Shown: positions 1-9,859, counted from the first letter of the stretch. The stretch is DNA of 64,000 nucleotides from Citrobacter sp. On2M (GCF_018035235.1 NZ_WPCV01000004.1:992001-1056000), one strand, 5' to 3'. Notes: generated from the letters alone by a model not told the origin. Program-made: numbers and translations.

Positions 1-2
1 GA

Positions 3-65
3 TTCGGTGACGAAACGACGTTGCGTCAGGTTTTAAATTTTATCGAGGAGAACATGAGTGAATAA
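3..65 (+). CDS. C-terminal end of a four-carbon acid sugar kinase (DtnK-like), partial
   Basis: An open frame enters from the left edge and encodes about 20 residues beginning FGDETTLRQVL before TAA at 63-65. The 'FGDE' start followed by a short helix resembles the end of the DUF1537/four-carbon acid sugar kinases (YgbK/DtnK type). These kinases sit directly upstream of pdxA2 in D-threonate-type pathways. The frame overlaps the GTG start of the next gene by 8 bp, which suggests translational coupling. Only a fragment is visible, so the family call rests mainly on context. Confidence 0.5.
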   Translation, partial: FGDETTLRQVLNFIEENMSE

Positions 66-1044
66 CATTATTGCAGTAACAATGGGCGATCCTGCCGGTA
101 TTGGACCTGAGATTATTATTAAATCGCTGGTGGAGGGAGAACTCTCTGGCGCGCCGGTTGTGGTTGTGGGATGTGCCCAAACGCTGCGTCGTATCCAGTC
201 ATTAAATGTCACACCGCCAGCGGAACTTCGGGTTATCGACAGCGTAGACCTGGCGCAATTCGCCCCAGGTGTTATCAACGTGATTGATGAACCGCTTGCC
301 GATCCTACCGCTCTTCAGCCAGGAGTGGTGCAAGCGCAGGCGGGAGATTTGGCCTATCGCTGCATAAAACGCGCTACAGCACTGGCGCTAAGTGGTGAAG
401 TTAAGGCTATTGCTACCGCGCCGCTGAATAAAGAAGCGTTGCATCTGGCGGGACATCATTATCCCGGACATACCGAACTGCTGGCACAACTGACCAACAG
501 CAAAGACTACGCGATGGTACTTTATACCGATCAGCTTAAAGTCATTCACGTTACCACCCACATCGCGTTGCGCAAATTTCTTGATACGCTCAGCGAGCAA
601 CGTGTAAAAACGGTCATTCAGGTGGCGAATGATTTCCTGCGTCGGGTAGGGTTCGATAATCCACGTATTGCGGTTGCTGGCGTCAACCCCCATGCCGGCG
701 AAAATGGCCTGTTTGGCGAGGAAGAGATAACGATTGTCGGACCTGCGGTGCGTGCAATGCAAGCGGAAGGGGTAAATGTTACGGGCCCCTGTCCACCGGA
801 TACGGTATTTATGCAGTGCCACGAAGGTATGTACGACATGGTGGTGGCGATGTATCACGATCAGGGCCATATTCCGCTAAAATTGTTGGGATTTTATGAT
901 GGGGTGAATATCACCGCCGGATTGCCGTTTATTCGCACCTCTGCGGACCACGGTACGGCGTTTGATATTGCCTGGACAGGAAAAGCCAAGTCTGAGAGCA
1001 TGGCGGTGTCTATCCAGTTAGCAATGCAAATTACGCGGGAATAA
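58..1044 (+). CDS. pdxA2: PdxA2-type 4-phospho-threonate/erythronate dehydrogenase
   Basis: This 328-residue protein belongs to the PdxA family of NAD-dependent metal enzymes that oxidise and decarboxylate 4-phosphorylated hydroxy-acids. The family signature [11 protein letters not shown] lies at residues 8-18. The three metal-binding histidines are visible in the contexts GHTELL, NPHAGE and YHDQGH. The GTG at 58 is chosen because a GAGGAG ribosome site lies 8 bp upstream and the ORF reaches no other sensible start. A kinase-like gene end lies upstream and a DeoR regulator begins 1 bp after the stop. That context points to the catabolic paralogue (D-threonate or D-erythronate 4-phosphate dehydrogenase) and not the pyridoxine-pathway PdxA. 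The exact substrate is inferred. Confidence 0.85.
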   Translation: MNNIIAVTMGDPAGIGPEIIIKSLVEGELSGAPVVVVGCAQTLRRIQSLNVTPPAELRVIDSVDLAQFAPGVINVIDEPLADPTALQPGVVQAQAGDLAYRCIKRATALALSGEVKAIATAPLNKEALHLAGHHYPGHTELLAQLTNSKDYAMVLYTDQLKVIHVTTHIALRKFLDTLSEQRVKTVIQVANDFLRRVGFDNPRIAVAGVNPHAGENGLFGEEEITIVGPAVRAMQAEGVNVTGPCPPDTVFMQCHEGMYDMVVAMYHDQGHIPLKLLGFYDGVNITAGLPFIRTSADHGTAFDIAWTGKAKSESMAVSIQLAMQITRE

Positions 1045-1045
1045 A

Positions 1046-1807
1046 ATGAAGGGATATAATCGGTTAGAACAGATTATGGATTATCTGAAAGGGCATAATC
1101 TGGCGACTGTTGAACAGCTCGTCGCTGTGACTCAGGCCTCTCCGGCGACCATTCGTCGCGATCTGATCAAGCTTGACCAGGAAGGTGTCATCAGCCGTAC
1201 CCACGGAGGCGTCACGCTTAACCGGTTTATTCCTTCACAACCTACCACGCATGAGAAAATGCAGCGTAGTCTGCTGGAAAAGCAGGCTATCGCCTGTGCG
1301 GCGGCAAACCTGGTGAAAGCCGGTGATGCTATTGTTCTCGACGCGGGGACGACAATGATTGAGCTGGCTCGTCAGCTCACCCATCTGCCGCTGCGGGTTA
1401 TCACCAGCGATCTGCACATTGCGCTTTTCTTCTCTGAGTTTAAACAAATTGAAGTGACCATTATTGGCGGACGTATTGATGATTCCAGTCAGTCCTGCAT
1501 CGGTGAACATGGACGTAAACTGCTGCAGAACGTCTGGCCAGATATCGCGTTTTTGAGCTGCAACGGTTGGGACATAACACGAGGGATCACCGCGCCGACT
1601 GAAGAGAAGGCCGGATTGAAAAGCGACCTGATTGCTAATGCCAAACGTCGGGTACTGCTGGCGGACAGTTCGAAATACGGCGCATGGTCACTGTTTAACG
1701 TTACACATCTGGATGCGTTGACGGATATCGTGACCGATGCGCATCTCAATGAAGACGTGCGCGAGCAACTGGAACAGCTACCCTGCCAACTGACTATTGC
1801 CAGTTAA
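1046..1807 (+). CDS. DeoR-family transcriptional regulator
   Basis: This 253-residue protein has the DeoR layout: an N-terminal winged helix (about residues 1-57, with [20 protein letters not shown] and a THGG wing) followed by a DeoRC sugar-phosphate-sensing domain with DAGTT at about 98-102 and IIGG and ADSSK motifs. It starts 1 bp after the pdxA2 stop and is almost certainly co-transcribed with it. It is therefore probably the local repressor of the kinase-PdxA2 catabolic operon, responding to a phosphorylated four-carbon intermediate; that role is inferred from context. Its last 4 bp overlap the convergent LysR gene. Confidence 0.85.
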   Translation: MKGYNRLEQIMDYLKGHNLATVEQLVAVTQASPATIRRDLIKLDQEGVISRTHGGVTLNRFIPSQPTTHEKMQRSLLEKQAIACAAANLVKAGDAIVLDAGTTMIELARQLTHLPLRVITSDLHIALFFSEFKQIEVTIIGGRIDDSSQSCIGEHGRKLLQNVWPDIAFLSCNGWDITRGITAPTEEKAGLKSDLIANAKRRVLLADSSKYGAWSLFNVTHLDALTDIVTDAHLNEDVREQLEQLPCQLTIAS

Positions 1808-2679
1808 TCCCTGGTCTGCGACAACTGGGGGTTCAATACCTCAATAAACGCTTCCAGTTGCCTCGTCATTGCGCCTCTGCGCCATACCAGCCACGTATTC
1901 AGCCAGCGCCAGTTTTCGCTTAGCGCCCAGGCGTTGACCTGATGATGTCCTGGCATACTCTCCAGCATCGAACGTGGGATCAGCGCGATCCCCGCGCCGG
2001 CAATCACACAGGCCAGCATCCCGTGATACGACTCCATTTCATGAATAGTGCCGGGCATGGCGCGATCGGCATGAAACCAGCTTTCAAAATGGCGGCGGTA
2101 GGAACAGTTGGCACGAAAGGCGTAAATACTGCACCCGTTAACGTCGCTGGCCCGCTGGATGGGAGGATGACCGTACGGAGTGACAATCATCATCTCTTCA
2201 CGGTAGACCGGCATTCCTTCAAGGCCTGGGTGGGTAATCGGTCCGTCAACAAAGGCAGCGTTCAGCGTCCCGTCGAGCACACCATCCAGCATTGTGCCTG
2301 AAGGACCGGTCGCCAGCGCAAACTGAATTTTGGGATAACGCTGATTATATTCAGCCAGCGTCGCAGGAATGCGCACGGCAGCGGTGCTTTCCAACGAGCC
2401 AAGCGAAAACAATCCCTGCGGTTCATCCCCGGCGACAACCATTCTCGCTTCATCAACCAGTGCGAGGATCCGCTGGCTATAGCGTAAAAAGTTGTGGCCG
2501 GACGGGGAAAGCCGCAGACGCTGGTTTTCACGAATAAACAGATCGACGCCAAGGTCGGCCTCAAGCTGGCGGATGCGGGTGGTGAGGTTGGATGGCACAC
2601 GATGCACCTTCGCGGCAGCCTGGGTAATACTGCCCGTCTCCGCGACGGCATTGAACATTTCCAGTTGCGTCAGGTCCAT
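1804..2679 (-). CDS. yneJ: LysR-family regulator YneJ/PtrR
   Basis: A 291-residue LysR-type regulator. The N-terminal helix-turn-helix includes [19 protein letters not shown] and [14 protein letters not shown], and a periplasmic-binding-like effector domain follows from about residue 90. It is divergent from sad with a 102-bp shared promoter region, the same arrangement as E. coli yneJ-sad. The E. coli protein, also called PtrR, is known as a regulator of sad and putrescine/succinate-semialdehyde metabolism. Orthology here is inferred from synteny and length. It converges on the DeoR gene with a 4-bp overlap. Confidence 0.85.
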   Translation of the reverse strand: MDLTQLEMFNAVAETGSITQAAAKVHRVPSNLTTRIRQLEADLGVDLFIRENQRLRLSPSGHNFLRYSQRILALVDEARMVVAGDEPQGLFSLGSLESTAAVRIPATLAEYNQRYPKIQFALATGPSGTMLDGVLDGTLNAAFVDGPITHPGLEGMPVYREEMMIVTPYGHPPIQRASDVNGCSIYAFRANCSYRRHFESWFHADRAMPGTIHEMESYHGMLACVIAGAGIALIPRSMLESMPGHHQVNAWALSENWRWLNTWLVWRRGAMTRQLEAFIEVLNPQLSQTRD

Positions 2680-2781
2680 AATATTCTCTATTCGTGAATG
2701 GAGTGGTTAATATTATTCATTTTTCAGAAAGAGTAAATATGCGCATGATATAACCATACCCTGCGATAAAGAGAGGCAACT
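2680..2781. promoter_or_regulatory. Divergent yneJ/sad promoter region
   Basis: This 102-bp AT-rich spacer separates divergent starts. LysR regulators usually bind such shared regions to autoregulate and to activate the neighbour. A GAGAGG ribosome site precedes the sad ATG. I did not find a single convincing T-N11-A box, so no operator is assigned. Confidence 0.45.
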
Positions 2782-4170
2782 ATGACTATCACTGCAGCAA
2801 CACATGCGATTTCTGTCAATCCTGCTAATGGCGAAATGTTAACGGCGATGCCGTGGGCCAGCGCGGAAGAGATTACTCATGCACTGACCCTTGCCGCGAA
2901 TGGTTACAGCGAATGGAGACACACTTCCGTTGAGCACCGTGCGCAATCGCTGCGTGATATCGGGCAGGCTCTGCGTAATCGCGCGGAAGAGATGGCGCAG
3001 TGTATCTCACGTGAAATGGGGAAACCCATCAAGCAGGCGCGTGCTGAAGTGGCCAAATCAGCCGCATTGTGTGACTGGTACGCCGAACATGGACCGGAGA
3101 TGCTCAATCCGGAACCCACGCTGGTGGAAAACAATCAGGCGGTGATTGAGTATCGCCCCGTAGGAACCATTCTGGCGGTCATGCCGTGGAACTTCCCACT
3201 CTGGCAGGTACTGCGTGGCGCCATTCCAATTCTGTTGGCCGGAAATGGCTATCTGTTAAAACATGCGCCTAACGTAACCGGCTGTGCTGCGATTATCGCG
3301 CAGGTTTTGGCTGATGCCGGCGTACCTGCAGGTGTGTACGGTTGGGTGAATGCCGATAACGCCGGGGTGAGTCAGATGATCAATGACCCACGTATCGCAG
3401 CCGTAACGGTGACGGGCAGTGTTCGTGCTGGTGCGGCGATTGGTGCTCAGGCGGGCGCAGCGCTGAAAAAATGCGTGCTTGAACTGGGTGGTTCCGATCC
3501 GTTTATTGTCCTTAATGATGCCGACCTCGAGCTGGCCGTTAAAGCTGCAGTTGCCGGACGTTATCAAAATACCGGGCAGGTTTGTGCGGCAGCCAAGCGT
3601 TTTATAATCGAAGAAGGGATTGCGGCAGAATTTACCTCACGCTTTGTGGCGGCCGCGAGCGCGCTGAAAATGGGCGATCCGTTAAATGAAGAAAACGATC
3701 TGGGTCCGATGGCGCGATTTGATCTGCGTGATGAGTTGCACCAGCAGGTCGAAGCCTCCCTTGCTGAAGGGGCGCGGTTGCTTCTCGGCGGGGAAAAAAT
3801 TGCCGGTAAGGGCAACTATTATGCCGTGACGGTACTGGGTAATGTCACCCCGGAGATGACGGCGTTCCGTCAGGAGTTGTTTGGTCCGGTCGCGGCGATT
3901 ACCGTGGCAAAGAATGCGGAACATGCCTTAGCACTGGCTAATGACAGTGATTTCGGTTTATCAGCCACGGTATTCACGGCGGATGAAGCGTTGGCTCAGA
4001 AGATGGCGGCACGCCTGGAATGTGGGGGCGTATTCATCAATGGCTACAGCGCCAGCGATGCCCGCGTTGCGTTTGGTGGCGTTAAGAAAAGTGGGTTTGG
4101 CCGCGAGCTTTCACACTTTGGTCTGCATGAGTTCTGTAACGTGCAAACTGTCTGGAAAAACCGCCTCTGA
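2782..4170 (+). CDS. sad: NAD-dependent succinate semialdehyde dehydrogenase Sad
   Basis: A 462-residue aldehyde dehydrogenase, the same length as E. coli Sad (YneI). The general-base glutamate lies in LELGGSDPF (E234) and the catalytic cysteine in NTGQVCAAAKR (C268); the PWNFPLWQ motif is near residue 134. The enzyme oxidises succinate semialdehyde to succinate with NAD in GABA and putrescine breakdown in the cytoplasm. It is divergent from its presumed regulator yneJ. A strong hairpin follows the stop, so glsB probably has its own promoter. Confidence 0.95.
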   Translation: MTITAATHAISVNPANGEMLTAMPWASAEEITHALTLAANGYSEWRHTSVEHRAQSLRDIGQALRNRAEEMAQCISREMGKPIKQARAEVAKSAALCDWYAEHGPEMLNPEPTLVENNQAVIEYRPVGTILAVMPWNFPLWQVLRGAIPILLAGNGYLLKHAPNVTGCAAIIAQVLADAGVPAGVYGWVNADNAGVSQMINDPRIAAVTVTGSVRAGAAIGAQAGAALKKCVLELGGSDPFIVLNDADLELAVKAAVAGRYQNTGQVCAAAKRFIIEEGIAAEFTSRFVAAASALKMGDPLNEENDLGPMARFDLRDELHQQVEASLAEGARLLLGGEKIAGKGNYYAVTVLGNVTPEMTAFRQELFGPVAAITVAKNAEHALALANDSDFGLSATVFTADEALAQKMAARLECGGVFINGYSASDARVAFGGVKKSGFGRELSHFGLHEFCNVQTVWKNRL

Positions 4171-4176
4171 TGGTGT

Positions 4177-4200
4177 GGTGCCTCCGTCGGGGGCACCTTT
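4177..4200 (+). terminator. Rho-independent terminator of sad
   Basis: A GC-rich hairpin, GGTGCC(TCC) paired with (GGG)GGCACC, is followed by TTT and lies 6 bp after the sad stop codon. Confidence 0.75.
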
Positions 4201-4329
4201 CGAAATTGTATATTATGAATCTCACCAGCTTATGCAGGCTATAGCCAGATTCCGCCTTCCGGCCTGACGCTGCGTATTCAGCTCTGTTATACTCGCAGGC
4301 CTTTCATACCTGCGAGCAAGGAGCATGTT
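4201..4329 (+). promoter_or_regulatory. glsB upstream region with REP-like GC palindrome
   Basis: The spacer between the sad terminator and glsB contains a short GC-rich imperfect palindrome around 4250-4275 (CCGCCTTCCGGC followed by CTGACGCTGCG). It resembles an enterobacterial REP unit. An AAGGAG ribosome site (4319-4324) sits 5 bp before the GTG of glsB. Confidence 0.4.
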
Positions 4330-5256
4330 GTGGCCAGGGCCATGAACAATTCAATTTTAGAGACCATTGTGCAGCAGGTTCGTCCGCTGATTGGTCAAGG
4401 TAAAGTCGCTGATTACATTCCTGCATTAGCCTCCGTCGACGGTTCAAAACTGGGTATTGCCATTTGCACCGTTGATGGACAGCACTACCAGGCGGGGGAT
4501 GCGCAAGAGCGCTTTTCTATTCAGTCAATTTCAAAGGTGCTCAGTCTGGTCGTGGCGATGCGTCACTATCAGGAAGATGAGATTTGGCAACGCGTCGGTA
4601 AAGATCCTTCCGGTCATCCTTTTAACTCCCTGGTGCAGCTGGAAATGGAGCAGGGGATCCCACGTAATCCCTTCATCAATGCAGGGGCGCTGGTGGTTTG
4701 CGATATGCTGCAAGGGCGTCTGAGCGCACCGCGTCAACGGATGCTGGAAGTGGTACGGGCATTAAGCGGCGTGTCGGATATCGCCTATGATGCGACGGTG
4801 GCGCGCTCTGAGTTTGAGCACTCAGCACGTAACGCGGCTATCGCCTGGCTAATGAAGTCCTTTGGCAATTTCCATCATGACGTGACCACCGTATTGCAAA
4901 ATTATTTTCACTACTGCGCCCTGAAAATGAGCTGTGTGGAACTGGCGCGTACATTCGTCTTTCTGGCAAATCAAGGGCATGCTTTTCATCTTACGGAGCC
5001 GGTGGTTACACCCATGCAGGCCCGGCAGATCAACGCGTTGATGGCGACAAGTGGCATGTATCAGAACGCAGGGGAATTTGCCTGGCGGGTTGGCTTACCG
5101 GCGAAATCTGGCGTCGGTGGCGGTATTGTGGCTATCGTTCCCCACGAGATGGCGATTGCCGTCTGGAGTCCTGAGTTAGATCCGGCGGGAAACTCACTGG
5201 CCGGCATCGCGGTGCTGGAGCAATTAACGCAACAGCTGGGGCGCTCGGTTTACTGA
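4330..5256 (+). CDS. glsB: Glutaminase GlsB
   Basis: A 308-residue serine-dependent beta-lactamase-like glutaminase, identical in length to E. coli GlsB (YneH). The catalytic SxxK pair is S66 and K69 in [10 protein letters not shown], and FINAGAL supplies the conserved Asn-containing motif. It hydrolyses glutamine to glutamate and ammonia. I keep the GTG start because the N-terminus MARAMNN aligns with MAVAMDN of E. coli and a strong AAGGAG site is correctly spaced. The stop overlaps the yneG start as TGATG, so the two are translationally coupled. Confidence 0.95.
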   Translation: MARAMNNSILETIVQQVRPLIGQGKVADYIPALASVDGSKLGIAICTVDGQHYQAGDAQERFSIQSISKVLSLVVAMRHYQEDEIWQRVGKDPSGHPFNSLVQLEMEQGIPRNPFINAGALVVCDMLQGRLSAPRQRMLEVVRALSGVSDIAYDATVARSEFEHSARNAAIAWLMKSFGNFHHDVTTVLQNYFHYCALKMSCVELARTFVFLANQGHAFHLTEPVVTPMQARQINALMATSGMYQNAGEFAWRVGLPAKSGVGGGIVAIVPHEMAIAVWSPELDPAGNSLAGIAVLEQLTQQLGRSVY

Positions 5257-5615
5257 TGAATAGGCTCGATCCTCTTTTTGCACGGCTGGCGAAATCAACG
5301 TTCCGCTCGCGCTTTCGTCTTGGTAACAAAGAGAGACAATATTGTCTGGATAAAGGTGCGCCGGTTATTGAACAACACGCTGTGGATTTTATTGCTAAAC
5401 GACTGGCTCCGGCGTTTCCTGCCAATGATGGCAAACAGACCCCCATGCGCGGACATCCGGTATTTATCGCTCAACATGCCACGGCAACCTGCTGTCGGGG
5501 ATGCCTGGCGAAATGGCATGATATCCCTCAGGGTGTGGCGTTAAGCAACGAACAACAACGTTACGTTGTTATGGTGATTTATCACTGGTTAGTGCTCCAA
5601 ATGAATAAGCCATAG
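5256..5615 (+). CDS. yneG: YneG, DUF4186 family protein
   Basis: A 119-residue protein of the same length and position as E. coli yneG (DUF4186). It has several paired residues typical of small metal-binding folds, such as CCRGC near residue 77, and ends YHWLVLQMNKP. It overlaps glsB by one base. No biochemical function is established for the family, and I infer none beyond co-expression with glsB. Confidence 0.85.
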   Translation: MNRLDPLFARLAKSTFRSRFRLGNKERQYCLDKGAPVIEQHAVDFIAKRLAPAFPANDGKQTPMRGHPVFIAQHATATCCRGCLAKWHDIPQGVALSNEQQRYVVMVIYHWLVLQMNKP

Positions 5616-5695
5616 ATAACATAATCCTATGATACGACTCCTTGTGTTGTGCTTTTGTTAAAAGCAGTATGAAGGCGTCAATCTAAGGAGAAAAA

Positions 5696-6223
5696 ATGGC
5701 TTCCTCTACCCCCTGCTTTGTGCTGAGCGCGGCACAGATTCTGTCGAGAGTCGACGAGCTCAGCGATATCCTTGAAACATGCGTCAATAACGGCGCTTCC
5801 GTTAGCTTTATGTCACCTTTTAATCGTGATAAATCACGGCCATTCTGGTTGAACGTCGCACAAAGTGTTACTCGTGGTGAAAGGATTGTTCTGGGCGCGG
5901 AGGACGCTCAGGGGGCGCTTGTCGGTGCCGTCCAGCTTATTCTCAATCAACCCGAAAATCAGCCTCATCGTGCGGATGTCGCTAAACTGCTGGTGCACAC
6001 CTCGGCACGGCGGGGCGGCGTTGCCAGAAAATTGATGAGCGAACTGGAAAGCTGCGCACGTGAGCAAGGTAAAACGTTGCTGGTGCTCGATACAGCGACG
6101 GGCAGTGGCGCTGAGTTGTTCTACCACAATTGCGGATGGCAAAAAGTAGGGGTGATACCCGATTATGCCAAAATGCCAGACGGGACGCTGACCGGGACCA
6201 CACTTTTCTATAAATACCTCTAA
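5696..6223 (+). CDS. GNAT acetyltransferase, tabtoxin-resistance (Ttr)-like
   Basis: A 175-residue GCN5-related N-acetyltransferase. The acetyl-CoA loop is visible as TSARRGGVARKLM (about 100-112), and motif B is LDTATGSGAELFYHNCGW with the C-terminal strand TLFYKYL. The overall pattern resembles the Ttr family, which acetylates small amine substrates; the substrate here is unknown. It occupies the interval where E. coli K-12 carries the diguanylate cyclase yneF between yneG and uxaB. A TAAGGAG site lies 7 bp before the ATG. Confidence 0.75.
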   Translation: MASSTPCFVLSAAQILSRVDELSDILETCVNNGASVSFMSPFNRDKSRPFWLNVAQSVTRGERIVLGAEDAQGALVGAVQLILNQPENQPHRADVAKLLVHTSARRGGVARKLMSELESCAREQGKTLLVLDTATGSGAELFYHNCGWQKVGVIPDYAKMPDGTLTGTTLFYKYL

Positions 6224-6279
6224 TTTGTTGCTGGGGATTGATCAAAACAGGGTTTCAATGTATTAAAGTTTGATAACCT

Positions 6280-6291
6280 ATTGTACCAATT
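6280..6291. promoter_or_regulatory. Possible ExuR half-operator upstream of uxaB
   Basis: ATTGTACCAATT matches one arm (TACCAATT) of the hexuronate repressor ExuR palindrome and lies 38 bp before the uxaB start. E. coli uxaB is known to be ExuR-controlled. The other arm is degenerate. Confidence 0.4.
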
Positions 6292-6329
6292 CAATCAGGT
6301 TGTATGACTAATTAAAAAGGGAACCCATT

Positions 6330-7781
6330 GTGCAAACACTAAATCGTCGCGATTTCCCCGGTGCTCAGTATCCTGAACGCATTATTCAGTTTGGTGAAGG
6401 TAACTTCCTGCGCGCTTTTGTTGACTGGCAGGTAGATCTGCTGAATGAACATACCGATCTGAACGCCGGTGTGGTCATTGTTCGTCCTATCGAAAGTACT
6501 TTCCCGCCATCGCTGAGTACCCAGGATGGTCTCTATACCACCATCATTCGTGGTTTGAATGAGCAGGGCGAAGCCGTGAGCGATGCCCGTTTGATTCGTT
6601 CGGTTAACCGCGAAATCAGCGTCTATAGCGAATACGATGAGTTCCTGATGCTGGCGCATAATCCGGATATCCGTTTTGTGTTTTCTAACACCACTGAAGC
6701 AGGCATTAGCTATCACGCGGGCGACAAGTTTGAGGATGCGCCAGCAGTAAGTTATCCGGCTAAACTGACCCGACTGCTGTTCGAACGCTTCCGCCATTTT
6801 AATGGCGCGTCAGATAAAGGCTGGATTATCATTCCGTGCGAACTGATTGATTACAATGGTGATGCGCTGCGTGAACTGGTTCTGCGTTACGCTCAGGAGT
6901 GGATGCTACCGGAGGCGTTTATTCAGTGGCTGGATCAGGCCAACGCATTTTGTTCCACGCTGGTGGACCGCATTGTTACCGGTTATCCGCGTGACGAGGT
7001 GGCGAAACTTGAAGCTGAGTTGGGTTACCACGATGCATTTCTTGATACGGCAGAACACTTCTATCTGTTTGTTATTCAGGGACCGAAGTCGTTAGCTGCG
7101 GAACTGCGTCTGGATAAATATCCGCTCAACGTTCTGATTGTTGATGACATCAAACCGTATAAAGAACGGAAAGTGGCGATTCTCAATGGCGCACACACCG
7201 CACTGGTTCCTGTTGCCTGGCAGGCAGGGCTCGACACCGTGGGTGAAGCAATGAATGATGCGGAAATTTGTGCCTTTGTTGAAAAAGCCATTTATGAAGA
7301 AATCATTCCGGTACTGGATTTACCGCGCGATGAGCTGGCGTCCTTTGCCAGTGCGGTGACGGGGCGTTTCTGCAACCCGTACATCAAGCATCAGTTGTTG
7401 TCGATTGCCCTGAACGGCATGACTAAATTCCGTACCCGCATATTGCCGCAACTGCTGGCCGGGCAACAGGCCAGCGGTCAATTGCCCGCACGTCTGACGT
7501 TTGCGCTGGCGGCATTGATTGCGTTCTACCGCGGGGAGCGTAACGGTGAGTCTTATCCGGTCCAGGATGATGCGCACTGGATTGAACGTTTCCAACAACT
7601 GTGGAGCCAACATCGCGATCGCCAGATAAGTACTGAGGCGTTGGTGCGTTCTGTACTGGCGGTCAAAGAACATTGGGAGCAAGACCTGACCCAGGTTTCT
7701 GGGCTGGTGGAGCAGGTTTCTGCCGATCTGGATGCCATCCTGGCAAAAGGCATGCGTGAAGCCGTGAAACCACTGTGCTAA
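6330..7781 (+). CDS. uxaB: Tagaturonate reductase (altronate oxidoreductase) UxaB
   Basis: A 483-residue member of the mannitol dehydrogenase family, equal in length to E. coli UxaB. It has [14 protein letters not shown] near the N-terminus (Rossmann entrance) and the conserved catalytic helix motif [10 protein letters not shown] in the middle. It reduces D-tagaturonate to D-altronate with NADH during galacturonate degradation. The GTG start is selected because [13 protein letters not shown] matches the known N-terminus and an AAAGGGAA site is 9 bp upstream. The other uxa genes are elsewhere, so regulation is presumably through ExuR. Confidence 0.95.
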   Translation: MQTLNRRDFPGAQYPERIIQFGEGNFLRAFVDWQVDLLNEHTDLNAGVVIVRPIESTFPPSLSTQDGLYTTIIRGLNEQGEAVSDARLIRSVNREISVYSEYDEFLMLAHNPDIRFVFSNTTEAGISYHAGDKFEDAPAVSYPAKLTRLLFERFRHFNGASDKGWIIIPCELIDYNGDALRELVLRYAQEWMLPEAFIQWLDQANAFCSTLVDRIVTGYPRDEVAKLEAELGYHDAFLDTAEHFYLFVIQGPKSLAAELRLDKYPLNVLIVDDIKPYKERKVAILNGAHTALVPVAWQAGLDTVGEAMNDAEICAFVEKAIYEEIIPVLDLPRDELASFASAVTGRFCNPYIKHQLLSIALNGMTKFRTRILPQLLAGQQASGQLPARLTFALAALIAFYRGERNGESYPVQDDAHWIERFQQLWSQHRDRQISTEALVRSVLAVKEHWEQDLTQVSGLVEQVSADLDAILAKGMREAVKPLC

Positions 7782-7840
7782 AAAATGCTTAATATTCATT
7801 TATAAGCTTTTTATTTTAGCAGGCCGCAAAGGTGTTTAAT

Positions 7841-7872
7841 TCAGGGAGAGGTTACTCTCCCTGAGCTATTTT
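7841..7872 (+). terminator. Terminator of uxaB
   Basis: A perfect 10-bp stem (TCAGGGAGAG paired with CTCTCCCTGA, 4-base loop) is followed by a T-rich tail, 60 bp after the uxaB stop. Confidence 0.85.
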
Positions 7873-8382
7873 ATTTTGTAATACAAATTATGTTTTTTTC
7901 CGTAGTTCACCCGTGCAAACTATACTTTTTTTAATTATAAAACTATAGAATTACACCACACACCATAATAGCATCATGATGAAAGTAGTCCCCATGGGTA
8001 TTATCACCACCATTATCTCTAACGACATATAAAACTAAGTGCATTTTACCTGTTTCTGCATATAACATTTTTGATCCAATCTGTAAAAAAAGTTATAAAT
8101 AAAGCTATATAAAAACCATGAAAAAATGAAGGCTTTTAGTGGATGGGGATTACAAAAATTTCATTAAACGATACCAATTGAAATTTTTGATGAGATATTT
8201 GTCGCGTAAGTTATTATCAGTGAGGAAATCTTAGGAAATAATTATGTTTTCAGTTTTTTTCGTTGATTAAATAGTTGTTGATTTAATTTTTAGCCTGTTG
8301 ATAATCGATTCAGCTTCTCAGAGAGACTCTGTTCTTTTTGAAATGCACAACAACTCGTTATATTTTTATCAGGAACAACATA
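7873..8382 (+). promoter_or_regulatory. AT-rich fimbrial promoter region
   Basis: About 500 bp of very AT-rich DNA precede the fimbrial subunit gene. This composition is typical of H-NS-silenced horizontally acquired fimbrial promoters. I found no convincing invertible-element repeats. A short 18-codon frame at 7976-8032 is present but not supported. An AGGA ribosome site at 8371-8374 serves the ATG at 8383. Confidence 0.5.
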
Positions 8383-8934
8383 ATGAAAAAAATCGCCGCT
8401 ATCGTTGCATTCAGCAGCGTATTTGCTGTCTCTGCTGTTCAGGCAGCCGGAAATGGTACTATTAATTTTACCGGTGCGGTAAATAACCAGACCTGTAGTG
8501 CTACGATTAATGGCGCAACAGGTAGTACTGCGGCGGCTGTGACGCTGCCAACTGTTCAGGCAAATATTTTAGGTACCGCAGGTAATGTCGCGGGTCAGAC
8601 ATCTTTTAAAATGGATGTCACTGGGTGTGCGTCGACTAACCCAGCAGGCGCGGGCACTGTTAAGGCCTTTTTTGAAAGAGGAGCAAATGTAGACAGTAAT
8701 GGTCGTCTTGTTAATACCAATACAACAGGTGCGTCCAATGTTGTGCTGGAGCTTGTTGACGGTTCCGGGAATACGCCAATTAAGGCTGGCGACATTGCGC
8801 AGAACACGGGTAACTACGTGCCTATTAGTGGTGGTAATGCAACTCTGCCATATGCCGTACGCTATTATGCAACGGGGGCAGCTACTGCTGGTGCGGTTGC
8901 GTCTAGCGTAACGTATTCGTTGATCTATAACTGA
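8383..8934 (+). CDS. Major fimbrial subunit (type 1 family), operon 1
   Basis: A 183-residue pilin with a clear signal peptide, MKKIAAIVAFSSVFAVSAVQA, cut after AQA. The mature protein begins AGNGTINFTGAV with the paired cysteines QTCSA and TGCAS that stabilise the pilin fold, and it ends with the alternating SSVTYSLIYN beta-strand recognised by PapD-type chaperones. I chose the ATG at 8383 over an in-frame upstream TTG because of the AGGA site and the signal peptide. It is the first gene of a subunit-chaperone-usher-tip operon. A long hairpin separates it from the chaperone, which would allow excess subunit production. Confidence 0.9.
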   Translation: MKKIAAIVAFSSVFAVSAVQAAGNGTINFTGAVNNQTCSATINGATGSTAAAVTLPTVQANILGTAGNVAGQTSFKMDVTGCASTNPAGAGTVKAFFERGANVDSNGRLVNTNTTGASNVVLELVDGSGNTPIKAGDIAQNTGNYVPISGGNATLPYAVRYYATGAATAGAVASSVTYSLIYN

Positions 8935-9044
8935 TATCAGAATATTACTTAAGAAAATTTGGTAAAAGTATTTCTCCGAATAATATAGATAAACATTTTC
9001 AAAGTGTTCTATAAACTCCAGTAATTTTCTTACTTCGTAACAAG

Positions 9045-9092
9045 CCGGAGTGGAAGGTTTTATGTCGAACCTTCCTCTCCGGATTTTATAAA
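9045..9092 (+). terminator. Intra-operon attenuating hairpin after the pilin gene
   Basis: CCGGAGtGGAAGGTT (9045-9059) pairs with AACCTTCCtCTCCGG (9068-9082), a 15-bp stem with one mismatch, followed by ATTTTATAAAA. It sits between the pilin and chaperone genes. Such a leaky terminator would lower chaperone/usher expression relative to pilin. Confidence 0.75.
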
Positions 9093-9139
9093 AATAAAGA
9101 GCATATCGTTAAATATTCTGTTTTAAAGGCAATAATACT

Positions 9140-9844
9140 ATGAAACTGCACCGATTCTTTTCTGCTACAGCGCTTTTACTGGCTACGGGAATACCAGCGA
9201 CGTATGCCAGTATTCAAATCAATACCACCCGAGTCATTTATCATGCTGCGGAAAAAGATATCAGCGTGCAAATTACGAATCCAGGAAAATATCCGGTATT
9301 GCTGCAAAGCTGGACCGATGACGGTAATCCAGAAATTAAACCTGACGCAATGCGCACTCCTTTTGTACTGACTCCTCCATTGACGCGGGTGAATGCCGAC
9401 GCAGGACAAACGTTACGCCTGTCATATACCGGGACTGCTTTGCCCGCCGACAGAGAGAGCGTTTATTGGTTAAACGTGCTGGAAATCCCGCCTGTAGGTG
9501 AGAAAGGGACAAATCAGGTACAGGTGGCCTTTCGATCACGGATCAAGCTGTTTTATCGCCCTGTCACACTTGACGACAAAGGCGCTCGTACGGCAATCGC
9601 GCAGCTGCGCTGGCAGGCGCAGGGTAATCATATCATCCTGAGTAATCCGACGGCGTACTACGTTTCTGCCGTGGCTGTAACCGCGACGCACGCAGGCAAA
9701 AAAACAACGATCCCCGCCGATATGCTGGCACCGCACGGCAGTCTCGATCTGACGCTTCCCTCTGGTGTAGTGGCGGATGGCCTTACCGTGGAAGCGATTA
9801 ACGATTACGGCTCATCGGTTACAGAACCTGTAAACCGGTTGTAA
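9140..9844 (+). CDS. PapD-type periplasmic fimbrial chaperone, operon 1
   Basis: A 234-residue protein with a signal peptide ending near ATYAS. It has the two-domain immunoglobulin pattern of PapD chaperones: INTTRVIYHAAEKDISVQITN in strand A/B, the PVLLQSW and TPPLTRVNADAGQTLRL segments, and the donor strand region YWLNVLEIPP (G1). It stabilises pilin subunits in the periplasm by donor-strand complementation and delivers them to the usher. The usher starts 15 bp downstream. Confidence 0.92.
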   Translation: MKLHRFFSATALLLATGIPATYASIQINTTRVIYHAAEKDISVQITNPGKYPVLLQSWTDDGNPEIKPDAMRTPFVLTPPLTRVNADAGQTLRLSYTGTALPADRESVYWLNVLEIPPVGEKGTNQVQVAFRSRIKLFYRPVTLDDKGARTAIAQLRWQAQGNHIILSNPTAYYVSAVAVTATHAGKKTTIPADMLAPHGSLDLTLPSGVVADGLTVEAINDYGSSVTEPVNRL

Positions 9845-9859
9845 TACCAGGGGATACTC

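Noticed and set aside
7976..8032. An 18-codon frame (MMKVVPMGIITTIISNDI) that could be a leader peptide
   Set aside because: No ribosome site, no attenuator-type hairpin and no biosynthetic operon downstream.
7873..8337. Invertible fimbrial promoter (fimS-like)
   Set aside because: I found no pair of inverted repeats of adequate length and no fim-type recombinase beside it.
8338..8382. TTG-initiated 15-residue extension of the pilin
   Set aside because: It would spoil the signal peptide; the ATG at 8383 has a proper AGGA site.
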